Source: Crambe crambe
Taxonomy: Eukaryota; Porifera; Demospongiae; Poecilosclerida; Crambeidae
Direction: 5' to 3'
Assembly (NCBI GenBank): GCA_963924555.1
Contig: OZ004598.1
Coordinates: forward strand, 682,001-746,000
DNA length: 64,000 nt
In this document: positions 23,797 through 35,100 of the stretch, piece after piece
Layout: each line of letters begins with the position of its first letter
How positions within the stretch are numbered: the first letter of the stretch is position 1
Notes under the pieces: model-generated
What the model was told of the DNA's origin: nothing
The model's input: the letters and a program-made list of their open reading frames with translations, nothing else
The model's database searches: none
Made by a program: the position numbers and the translations under genes

Positions 23797-24730
23797 TTAT
23801 GACTCCTCTTGCGCAGCAGTCTTGTAGAAACTCTTTAATTGTCCTTGAAAGCTATGCAAATTCTCTTAGGCACAGCCTCAGACCATAGATTGTAGGGACT
23901 ACGTAACCGGGATTGGAAGAGTAACTCTTCAAGTACTTCCTATATACTCCACCAGGGCAAGTATAGCTAGCTGTCGATGTCATGAGCATGCGCGTGGCGC
24001 TCTTGCGGTATAAACGGCCCAGCCACTCCTTTGTGCATGCCCGCATTAATTAATACAAGAAAAAAGACTGGGTATTAAGTGTGCAGCCATTGATCCTGGT
24101 GATTTCTTTCAGGTTCTTCTTCACCTCTGCACCTTCTTGTGCTCTGAGTAAAGATATTGAAGCCTCCCTATCAGTTGATCATCCCTGAGGAATATAATAT
24201 TAAAAATTAATGTACTCTGAGCTTTTCTTGGCAAGGGAATGCATACATTTGGAAAGCATAGGTGGAGGGCATGAACTTGTTATGAATATAAATTGGGTCA
24301 CTAGAAACAACTTAACTTTTCCAAAAAGGTACGCAAAGACACGCCCAGCTAATGTGAACTATTGGCTGTAACTCTTGAATACATGCAAAGTTCACTACAT
24401 TTTAGGTACGAGGGCATGAAGTAGAGTGTATACTAAACTCTGAAACTGTAAAGCAATTTATTCTTTCATGTAAGGGGATACAGGTAGCTACCTATACACA
24501 AAGCCAAAACAGGCTAAAACAGGCTGGTATAGGTGTCCTAGCAGCAAACATTTGTGAGTAAGGTGGTGAAGTTACGAGCTATGAGCTATATATATGCTAT
24601 GGACTTCTGAACTTCGAGTCCTCCATGTCAAGCTTTTTCAGCTCTTACACTATTTTGTACAACAACGAAAATTAAACACATGAAAATTAATTACCTTGAA
24701 CATGACCTTGAAAATAAATCAACATCGAGT
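23797..24730. other. Intergenic, no gene seen
   Basis: Upstream flank of copy C, AT-rich with no supported ORF. A short stretch near 23890-24040 has moderate GC content but no recognisable product. Confidence 0.4.
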
Positions 24731-24737
24731 ATGTACC

Positions 24738-24790
24738 CATTTTTAGGTTATCTGAGTCGAAAATTGGAACTCAGATAACCTAAAAATGGG
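24738..24790. repeat. Near-perfect hairpin
   Basis: CCCATTTTTAGGTTATCTGA at 24739-24758 is repeated as its reverse complement ending at 24789. The stem is about 22 bp and the loop about 10 bp. It lies between copies C and D. It could be a tiny palindromic MITE or a structured element; no flanking duplication could be read. The rest of 24791-25244 shows nothing. Confidence 0.8.
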
Positions 24791-25244
24791 TTGTTTTTAC
24801 ACATTTTTAAAAAAGGGACTTTTGGTGTCATGTGCCATATGATGTATTACATGTGTGGACTATTCATTCTGGAGCTAGCAGATTTTGTTAGTAGCAGCTA
24901 TAGCTATACTAATCTTTCAAATTCTTGAACATTGCATGCATGGCCACCTCCCTGGCAGAATGAGTAGCCACAAGATCAATGTGTCAATTGCACTACTATT
25001 ATACCATAAAAGAAAAGCCCACATTGGTAGTAAAAATACTGCATGGGAATAAATACAAATTTACTATTTTGTCTCCTAGGTGCATGATCAGCACTACATT
25101 GATTATTATTATTTTTTTTGAGAATTAAGATTCTTCATGCTTAATACAGTAGATCAGAATCCATCAAACAATTGTATTGAAACATAAAAATTCATGAAAA
25201 TTACTCTAAAAAATAGGGATGATATCACCACATAATATGTGTAA

Positions 25245-26444
25245 TTATCTTGTTAAACCAGATATAACACCAAAAAGAGATAGTATAAGAGTACACGTAT
25301 AAATGGGGCTACTAATAGGGATGCTAGCACCAAAAAGATTGGGACAAAAATCTAAGTCATCTTTCTTTTCGATCTTCTTCCACAAGGATCTTACATAATA
25401 TTTACTGTGTTGACCATCCACAGGTTCATCATCTAATGAATCATAATCACCTGTTTCGTTTTTTTGGCAACAACATAAATTTTTACGACATGCTTTAAAG
25501 TAATCCTCTTCTTCACATTTATATTGACCATTTTGATATAACTCAAGTAATGCTTTATAATAATCACTATGAGCTTCATTACATTTTACTGCCATCAAAT
25601 AAGGCAAGAGAAATGTTGCCAAGTCAAAAATTAGATACAATATAGTACGCCATCTGTCATAATCATTGTCGGGTTTTTGAGAATTCACTGGTCGTAAGAC
25701 GTGTATCAAATCAGTCGTCAGTAATACTGAGTAGACTATAAATTGCAGCATGAACCAAGCTTCTAGAGCTTTGTATATCACTTGTACTTTCTTACCAATA
25801 ATTCGATAACCATATGACAATTTTTGACATCTCGCTTCCAGCTCTGAATCAATTTCATCAGTAACATGGCTGTATAGCTTCTCACTTAATTTTTTCAATG
25901 AGTCTTTGAAATATTTTCTTGCTAAACCCAATAGCACTATAACAATTATACGAACTACACATGGAATGATGATGGTAAGTTCAGTCATGATGGCGTGCAT
26001 TGTTATAAAGAAATCATATGTACTTGTGCCACGCAGACCACAATAATTTGAAGCATTATAGTCTTTGTCTCGACCATATCCCATTCCTGATATGGCCGTT
26101 CCTACTGTAAGGGGAAGAAGGCTATATACTACCACAAACAGCATTTGTATGGAACAAAAATGACAGAATGTTTCACAGAATGTTTTATAGGTGAAAGATT
26201 GCAGCTTATATTCCCTACGTATGGTTCTCCAGTAATAGCCAACATATAGAGTAAAAACTAACAGCTCAATACCTTGCAGAAGATTAACAAAACCATATAG
26301 AACATTTTCTAGCAATTCCTTATTTTCTTCATCACATTTACCTTGATATATATCAATACCCAAGTGTGTCACGTGTAGTAGGAATCCAATAGTTCCAAAT
26401 AGAGAAAGCAACAACTTGGTAGTTAACAACTTGTTGCATGACAT
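25245..26444 (-). CDS. Seven-span membrane protein, copy D
   Basis: Open frame of 399 aa. The start is taken at the ATG at 26444 (MSCNKLLTTK) because copy C starts there; the frame upstream (to 26510) lacks another ATG. It has the same membrane-span order and C-terminal signature (DFCPNLFGASIPISSP) as copy C, with the unduplicated YYWRTIRREYKLQSFT segment and a small ETFC insertion. It sits between the two copies of the RTTN/INTS2 promoter block. Function unknown; probably a receptor, channel or transporter at a membrane. Confidence 0.72.
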   Translation of the reverse strand: MSCNKLLTTKLLLSLFGTIGFLLHVTHLGIDIYQGKCDEENKELLENVLYGFVNLLQGIELLVFTLYVGYYWRTIRREYKLQSFTYKTFCETFCHFCSIQMLFVVVYSLLPLTVGTAISGMGYGRDKDYNASNYCGLRGTSTYDFFITMHAIMTELTIIIPCVVRIIVIVLLGLARKYFKDSLKKLSEKLYSHVTDEIDSELEARCQKLSYGYRIIGKKVQVIYKALEAWFMLQFIVYSVLLTTDLIHVLRPVNSQKPDNDYDRWRTILYLIFDLATFLLPYLMAVKCNEAHSDYYKALLELYQNGQYKCEEEDYFKACRKNLCCCQKNETGDYDSLDDEPVDGQHSKYYVRSLWKKIEKKDDLDFCPNLFGASIPISSPIYTCTLILSLFGVISGLTR

Positions 26445-26599
26445 TATGACTCCAGTCGTTGAAAGCAAATTAGTCCTTTCCACATTATGTGGAAGCTGTG
26501 AGGAATTCAATCAATACGCGAGGACACTTCCGGGGCGGGGTACATTTCATCGACCTCACTTTTCTGCACGTTCCTTTTATAAGAAAATCAATGAAAATT

Positions 26600-28085
26600 A
26601 ATTATTGTTGTTTTACTGATGGAGTAGTCGAGTGTGAACGGGCGAGAAGTTACAAGCTGTTAAAAGCGATGCTGGACACTATCTTTGATGTTTACATGTA
26701 GGTTGGGGCTGATATATAATGGCTGGTTCCAGTAGCTTAGAGAATGTATTCCTGGATCCAGTAGCTTAGAGCTTGATGAGAATGATATTCCTGGTGCAGT
26801 TTTGAATGAGCCACTGGAAAATGCTACAGTTCATGCTCTGAAATGGTGGCTCCTCTGCAGCCACCATCATGAAGAAAACCCAAGCTTATAGATCAGTAAG
26901 AAATGAATTGAACACATTAATTTTAGAATATAAATCTTACTTTTAGCATTTGAAAAGCTAAAGAAGGTTTAGAAGTAGTTGCACCGTAAAATTCAGTCAG
27001 CGTCTACTATAGCTGATTCTATCAAGGAAATACCTGCTGGCTGTACTATTTAAAATTTGAGGTGCACTAAATGGAAAAGACCTGCCACTTCATCCAAATA
27101 AAAGCATTAAATTGAACATGTTGATTTAGGTTGCTATATCTCTGTTAGGTATTCTCTATACATACCTTGTGGATTGTGTTGGCCGAAGTGAAGCATTTCG
27201 TTCACTCCAAAGAGGATTCACTTGGTCTTCTGGTTGGCTATCAAAATTGGACTTAAATCCATACTTCTGTCACATTCGTTGTAAGCTCACACCCTCAATG
27301 AAGCAAGGGTTTGTATAATGTGTACTTACTGAAGGTGAATTGGCTATGATTCGTGTGAATGTGCTGCTGTGTATGACTGAGTGATTGATTTAAGTTTGTT
27401 CCCGCAGGAGGACTATACAATTGGTTATGAATATACACATAAGGCACATTGTTATTAATCACAGACTTATATACCATTCTGTAAACAAGACGTCTATATA
27501 CAGCTGTACCATTGTACTCCTCTCGTGACATGAACTAGCTCATCTGGCAACAGCCAGGGTCAAATAATTTTAGACTGAGATATCAATTCAAAATCGAGAC
27601 ACTCGCACCACTTTTGGTTCCAAACAAGATGGATTTCCAGGCTGTCTTGATGGATTTGTCGCCCCAAAATTTGATAGCTAGATGGTTCCTGGTAGCTACA
27701 GATATAGATCATGCATTTGTACAATTGATCCAGGTCAAATTGATGGTGACCACTGTAAAAAATGCTGAAGCTTACTTCCTTGAAGAAGTTTTATGCAACT
27801 GTGTTTGAACTTTATAAGTATGGTTATGAAGAGAAGTGTTACGTTCACCTTGCATTATCCAAAATCCAGGTTCAGATTGCCAATGTTCAATAACCAATGT
27901 AGACTATTCACAGTGGTTAACCAAGTTAGACATTTTACTGAGAAGTAGTCTTGCATGTAGTGCATTACCTACTTAAGTACCTAAAACACTACATATGTAT
28001 CACAATGACATCAGACTAACATTATCTGGTCATGATTACCAATTTAGACTGGACAAAGAAAAAATCCTATGACAGTGTTATTGTG
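26600..28085. other. Intergenic region with two relics
   Basis: No intact gene. At 26775-26870 a short plus-strand frame reads DENDIPGAVLNEPLENATVH followed by ALKWWLLCR, which resembles the SAP-like start of transposon-borne proteins; it is broken soon after. At about 27765-27860 the sequence resembles, on the minus strand, the span-2 region of the 7TM family (cttgaagaagttttatgcaac, ttcaccttgcattatccaaa), heavily decayed. Confidence 0.4.
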
Positions 28086-28094
28086 AGCCACTTT

Positions 28095-28835
28095 TACAAT
28101 TGAACACTCTGACTATGTACCTGAGAGAGTTGACTGAGCCCTCTGACTACATACCTGAGAGTGCTGACTGACTATGTGCCTGAGAGAGCTGCATACCTGA
28201 GAGAACTGACTGAACACTTTGATTATGTGCCTGAGAGAGCTGACTGAGTAGAGTGAGCACTTGAGAGTCACAGGCCCACTCCTCAAAGTTGAACCACTCC
28301 AACAAGCAAGTGGGCAAGGAAGTCCCTCTCGTTAGCCAAGTCTGACAAGCTCAGCAAACCATTTCGGATTTTGAAGACTATGCTCCTGAGGCTTTGGCTA
28401 CGAATGTCCCTGATAGTGGCAGTGATGGAGGAGGGGGGGGGGGGGGAGGGGAGGAATCATCTCCCTTTCTTCAAATAAAATGGCTATCCAAAAAAAATTT
28501 TTTGTAGTGTAGCTAAATTGTAATTATGTTGTTGTTGCTTTTGTTGCTGTTATTTTTCATTGTTTTTGCTTTTAACTCTTCTATCAGCATGTATTATGTA
28601 ATTACCCTTATCTTATCCATTATGTGTAGTTACTACTTTTAATATTGTGCGTTTTGTCATCTGTGTGTGTAGGTTTACGGTCCTGGTGTTGAACACCAAA
28701 TTGTTTACAAAAAAGAGAGAGGAGGAGAAAGCCTTTCAGGAGAGAGAAAAGAAAGGGGCAGCTCATTGGACTTCTGTGCACTAACTTGTCTTGAGGAGCA
28801 AGTCTTTGATGGATACCTAGCACAGCGGACTCGAA
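28095..28835 (-). pseudogene. Dead copy of RTTN exons 1-2
   Basis: Homologous to 18870-19472. Exon 2 lies near 28170-28390 with three lesions. A 4-bp duplication (caagcaag) frameshifts the HLLEWFNF region. About 14 bp covering the exon 2 acceptor side (HSLLD codons) are missing. In exon 1 the block with the start codon and MDKTRAEE is deleted, so that ggatacctagcacagcgg abuts the promoter. A long insertion (about 28440-28720, including a G run) separates the exons. It cannot serve RTTN. Confidence 0.85.
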
Positions 28836-29110
28836 TTTTCCCGCCAAATTGCCGGGAGGGTAAGGTTCACTTGGTGAGCATTAATTGGGAAGAACTCACA
28901 TGGCCGCGACTTTGCGAAGATTCTAGTCTCGCGAAGATTCTAGTCTCGCGGAGATTCATCCGTAATCTCACTTACTCGGAAGGTAAATAGCCTTTAGGAG
29001 GTACTTTTCTGTAGGCCAAGTTCGTCATTCCTACGGCCTAAACATTGCAGACATTCCCATAGCATGCGTAGTTTTTAGACTAAAGGATGATGTCCCCTTT
29101 TCATTTTGCA
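28836..29110 (+). promoter_or_regulatory. INTS2 promoter and 5' leader exon, right copy
   Basis: The E2F-like TTTTCCCGCCAAA is at 28836-28848. A probable noncoding first exon ends at 28985 (ctcggaag|gtaaat), and the 5'-UTR intron ends with tttcattttgcag at 29111, ten bases before the INTS2 ATG. A short direct repeat (gcgaagattctagtctc, twice, 28913-28950) is present here and absent from the left copy. Confidence 0.6.
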
Positions 29111-29120
29111 GCCAGGAATC

Positions 29121-32100
29121 ATGGGAACCAGGACACAACAGGCCCCACCCAGCCCTAGGGTTTTCATTGCCCTCCTCTCAGGAAACATAAAAGAACTCCT
29201 TGCCTCCTCTTCAGATGACCTTCGACCTTTCCTCCCTTCACTTGCCCGGATGGTTCTTGTTCCTCCCATTCCGACCTCTCTTGGGGGCATGGCTCCAGAG
29301 TGTGTTGGACAAGGAGAAGGAGAAGCAAGGAGAAGGGCCATTCATACTGCCATTGCTGGCATAAGAGAAGTCAATGCCATCAAGAGTTATCTTGAACTCA
29401 ACTTTCAGGTATTCTAGAGATTTGGTTTTCTGTATAGTATTTTCTGTCCCTTTGAAAGATCCTCTAAGGTGAGACCTTTGATGTCCTCCCAACCCAATCA
29501 GAGTTCTCTGACCAGTGACACAATTGAATACATATCTGACCAATGACCCATATCTGAATTTTGAACCTGTTGCGTTGGCATACGTACGTATATACCTAGA
29601 GTTATGATGACCCTTTACCTGATGAGCCTGACTTAATGTATATTCACTCGTGTACTGGCATACTCAAAACACACTAGGAACTGAGACAAGATGCCATTAA
29701 AGAGCAGCAGCTGCTGAAGAAACTAGGTCCAGAGGACAGAAGCCAGTCTCAAAGCATTTTAGCCTCTTCTCTTCAATTTGGACTGGCCATAGAGTTTGAG
29801 AGAAGCAACTTTCTTCGTCGTTTTCGTCTGTTTCTGAGTGAGATTCTGAAGGTCATGGGTCAACTGGATAGCCCTGGACAGTTCAAGTTGATTCAGTCTG
29901 ACCTGTTTGAGTGCGAGTGTCACTTGGAGGAGATATGCGATATCATGTGTGTTGCCACAGCAGGTGGGTGGAGTTTGAGGGAGAATCAGAGTCTGTTTGT
30001 TTATTGTTATTGTTTATTTGTTTGTTTATCTCCCCTCCCTACAGAATTATCCTCTCTGCTGCCAGTTGTGCAGTTATCTGAAGCATTGCTACGGTTACGG
30101 AATGGACCACACCTTCTTGCCAGAGTGCTGGCCAACATGCCAGACAGTTTTGACCAAGGTAAAGTACAGCAGACTCAAAGTGTGTAAGTCGACTAAGAGA
30201 GCTATAAAATGTTTGAGATTTGAGCAGGCATTCAGACCATATGATACTGAAAGCATAGCAAATAATAACTGAATGCATAGCAGTTTGATGACATGCACTA
30301 TAGTTATATCAGGGTTTAATTCAGAATTTTATTTAAGGGGGATCAAATGCCTAGTAAGGAGGGGCAAGTACAAACCAGTGCATTTATGTGGAATTCTATG
30401 ATAATCTCATTACGAAAGCTAGCTAATTCCTAGGGGGCAAGCCATCGTTCAGGGGGGGGGGGGGCAGAAGCCCCCCCTCGCCCCCCTTGAAATGAACAAC
30501 CTTATACTTCCAGTGGTGACCTCCCTGGTGCTGAATGGAGAGACATTGGACGAGGTCTCACTGGCTGGGAGGTGTCGGACGGGAGCCATACAGATGCTGT
30601 GTCAGATGCATCCTGCCAAGTCTGCCTACGTCCAGTCCCTGGCCATCAGCAACTGCAAACACCCAACACTGGCCCTCTCTCTCGCACTCGATGCTGAGGA
30701 AAACAGGCTCAGGCAAGCACTTGGGAAAATGACCAGTGATAAGTATAGTTACTCTGTAGTTAAAGTTATTAGTCTCTCTTCTTCTTTGCCTTCTGATGTC
30801 TTACAGATTGCGTTCTTACGGGATGGAATCTGAACGTCACGTCAGTCCAATTCTGGATCCAAATTGGGCTTCGGGACAAGCAGGAGTCATCACTCTTCTG
30901 CACAACATCATCATTGCTGGAGATGATCAGACCAGAGTCTGGTTTGCCCAGTACCTCAAGTGCATGCAGCAAAAGGTAAGCCCCTGTTAATACATCAGCA
31001 GATGTGCAGAAAGTGTGGATTGGGAGAAATATTGAATCAGACTATGCAATACAGTGTGACCTTTGCTTGTTTTCCAGTACCGACGCCACAAATATTCTGC
31101 CGTCACTAAACTCCGCTCCTACATTTTGAGGAAACTTCGTTCCTTCAACTCTCCCTCAACTCCCAAATTGGACCCCCTAAGTTTCTCCCCTCACCATCGA
31201 CCCTCATTACCATCCGGAGTGCAGGAAACCATGGAAACAGAGTCATCACTGATATCCACTCAGGAAGCCGAGACTAATCAGGTCAGCTCGCTATGTAACC
31301 CCCTCCCCTCCCGCAAGGACCTATTCCCTTTTTCATACATCATCCCAATCTTCAAAGCTTAAATTCACTATCAGTACTGATTCGTGTTTTTGATCATTCC
31401 TTGTCAACTCTTAACCAGTTCACACAGCTCTCTGCAATGTGAAATTTATGAGAAAGTTAGAGCAGATAATATAGTGAATGATAAGGAATAAAGTATTTTA
31501 CGAACTGAGTTTATAAATGCTGATTCAAGGATAAAGTTATGACAAAATTAATGCTCTAAATGAATATATCATTAATTAAACATTCAGTTACATCTTTGCC
31601 TAATCAGAAATGACTGTTTTCTCCTCTAACTTTTACAGGTGATTCTTTCTGAGGAGGAAGACACTACTACCATTGAGGAGGTTGAAAGCACTGCTAGCAT
31701 CACGGCCTCCAGCTCTTCCGAGACACTTGAGGAGTTGATGGACCAGATGGACATTGAGTTGAGTGACCATGAAGGAGAGGAGGGTGCAGACGAGGGCAAG
31801 GGGGAGGGGTCAGAGGGGGAGGTGGAGGAAATCGGAGGAATTGGAGAAAGAGAGGGTGTGGGGATGAGTGAGAAGATAGAGTCTTCGACGCACATCCATG
31901 TGGGACTGAGTGGGGAGGTGGGGGAGAAGGAGAGGATGGGGGCGGGGCCTGTAAGAACCGTCGAGAAGGAGGGAGGGAGTGGCGTAGTAGGGGGAAGGAG
32001 GAGGAAACACTCGTCCACTTACGAGAAAGCGAACTTTGTGGTTATTTCAATGGAGAAACAACTTCCTAATGAGGACATAGTGGAGCTGATGAACCTTTTA

Positions 32101-35100
32101 CAGGTACGTACATGCACTTAGTTAATGAAATGGTACTTTGGGTTCACTAGTCCTTGAGGTCAAACACAATACAATAGTATACACAGTTTCAGAGTATTTG
32201 GTTTCTTAAGTCCATATAAGGAAGGCAGTGAGCTTTATGCAATCTCCTGTATGGTAACTTGCTTGATTCTTGACCAAATTCCGAATCTCAAACACCAGTG
32301 AGTTAATGACCCACAGCGTTTTCTGATATCCACAAGAATTCGGTCAAGAATTGAGAAAGACATTGTAGGGTAATGGAAAGCAGTTAGTGTTGGTAATTCA
32401 AGTAACAAGGTGGTCACACATTCTGTAGGTTTGCTGTGCCCTGAAGACGCAGACTCAGATGTACTTGAAGGAGGAAGAAGCAGCTGCCATTCTCAGTCAT
32501 ATTGTGTGCACTTGTCCCCCCTTCTCCCCCGCGGGGGTCCGCTTCATTGAAGTCACCCTGTGTGTCATGCTGGCCTGCCCCTTCCTTATAAGGTAATATA
32601 AGGGGATTTCACAAGAAAAGGTTCACACGTTGAGTATTATTGACCTTTTGCCTGCTATATTTAATTTTTAAAAACTTTTTTTTGCCTGTACTTAATTAAA
32701 GTCTTTATTTGTTCCTTGCCTGTAGCATTGATGGTTGTGAGGGTGCTGTGGTGAGGTGGTTCCAGTGGCTGTTAGAGAAGTTGCCTGACTTTGACAGGTA
32801 AGATAATTTGGAGAAAGAGAGAGAGAGAGAGAGAATGCAATTATTGTGGTGAAGATTTTGTGCAGGGCATGTGGTGGTCACTGCAGCTATGGTGAGCTTC
32901 TCCTCCTCATCTCCATTCACCTACGGGAGAAGCAGCTGGAGCAAATAGAGGAACTCATAGCCAACACCCTCAACATGAGAGTTTCGGTAAGTGCTGAGAC
33001 AGCAAAGAATAGCCCTACCCTGACCATAGGACAATCATGTGATTTATTTACCGAATACTGAGTCAGCAAAGTGCTAAGTCCCCCCCCCCCCCCAAAAAAA
33101 AAAGTGTGTTCCCATAGAGTACCTTAGTATCTACCACTATCCTCTCTCTATCTTATAGAGTTCTCTCAGGAGTGGTCACTTTACGACTCTGAGCAAACTA
33201 TTTCTAAAGGTCTTTACTGAAGAGGTGAGGGAGGACCTTGTGATGGCAGGATCACATGCATACCAGTGACATCAGGGTCTTTTACATCTGTGTCTCTCTC
33301 CAGGTGGTGTGTGCCCATGCAGTGAGCGTCCCTCCCACTTCCCACTTGAGTGCAGAGGTCAAAGGCTACCTCCCTGTCCACTGCATTCATCAGCTCATCA
33401 AGATGAGAAACTTCCGCAAGTACAGCATCTCCATCAAGGTGCATACATACATACATACATACATACATACATACATACATACATACATACATGCATCATG
33501 CTGAGTCAGCATTGTGTGCCTACTTTGGAGTGTATCATACTGCAGTTTTGACATCCATTCAGGATTGGATCTACCAGCAGCTGCTTGTGGTTTCGGAGCC
33601 ACTGCACCCCACCTTCCCTCCCCTCCTCCAGGAGTTTGTCAACTCAGTGCTGGTCTCTGCCATCACTTCTCCTCCGAGATCCTCTTCCTACACCTCCACA
33701 AACATGGCAGCTGCCACCACCAAGAATCACACCCCTTTCTCTGCAGAAGAGGCAAGGTTTTAGGTTGCCATGGGGCACACGATTATCTAATAGCAGGGGC
33801 AGAGTGAGTGGTCATGTAATTACAGAAGAATTGGGGGGGGGGGGGGGGGGGGGGGCATAAAAATTGGTTTTTATACAAGATTGAATCGAATAGAAGCTGG
33901 TGCCATTTAGGGAGACTTTTTGGTTATTCCTTATTGTTTGAAGTTTTAAGGAGAAAAAGCATTCAGAGTAGTAAAAGTGGTTAATTCTTATGTATTCAAC
34001 TTTTTGCAGGTTCTCTCTGTCTTTAAGAGGGACCCAGACACTTACCAGTCACACTTTCCTCTTCCTGCGCAACTCTTAATGCTCTACTATGTTCTCCTCT
34101 ACCAGGACTGCTACCTCTTGAACCTCAAGGCTTTGCGTGAGTGACCTTTTAACTTTTTCTCTTAATCCACAAGGCCCTATATGATCAAGTGACTTTTTAA
34201 CCTTCATAGTTTTCTTGTTAATGAAGTAGTGTAATGCATTCCCTTCTGACCTTTTAACCTTTCATACTTTTCTTGGTTAATGAAATAGTCTTAAGTCGGT
34301 AATACAATCCTGTGTGAGTAACCTTTTAATCTCAATCCTCAGTTGAATGAGTGACCTTTTTTCTTCATTAATAAAGTAGTATAATACTTTCCTCTTCTTT
34401 TTCTTGACTGACTGATTACTTGCAGTGATGTTGCCTGGCAGAGAAGCTCCTAGTGCTTACAGTCCGAGGGTCCTGACTCAGATACCCATGAAGTACCTGC
34501 TGGATCATGCCCGGCGCTTCCAGGGACAGTACTCCACGCTTTACCCAACCCTTCTTAAGCTAACAGCCATGCAGTTTCCTCAACTCTGTCTGGTGTGTGA
34601 GTACATGACAGAAAAAAGGGACATCTCAAATCTTCAATGCCATGGTATGCTGTTGTGGGTATATTCAGTCAATTGTGCTATCAACCAAATAGACCCTTTA
34701 CCAGAGAAATGCTTTGTTCTCTTGCAGCCAGTGAATATAGTCAGGTCATCAAAGTATCCAGCAAGAAGATAACTCCAGAGTCAGCCATGAAAGGTGATGT
34801 ATATAAGGGTTAATAGGCAGTCCAAGGCTTCATGCTTTGCAGTTAAACTATGGACTGTCCTTCAGTCAATATATACACTTCCTGAAATGTATTCCATCCT
34901 GTCCCATCTGTTCAAATCAGGACACCGTCCTAGTACCAGGATACCATCACTAGTACCAGGACACCTCTCTAATAATTATCGGGACACTTCCTCTCTAATA
35001 TCAGGACATTTTTTCTTATCCCATTGCAGTAACTATGGAAAGTTCTAAGATCTCTCTGTTCCTTTTGCAGTGTTTGAACGTGTTCACACCAATCCTTCCC

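Noticed and set aside
31626-32018. Minus-strand Pro/Ser-rich frame of 130 residues
   Set aside because: Antisense shadow of the Glu-rich INTS2 exon 7.
33213-33602. Frames rich in Tyr-Ile-His-Thr or Met-Tyr-Val-Cys repeats
   Set aside because: Translations of the (CATA)n microsatellite.
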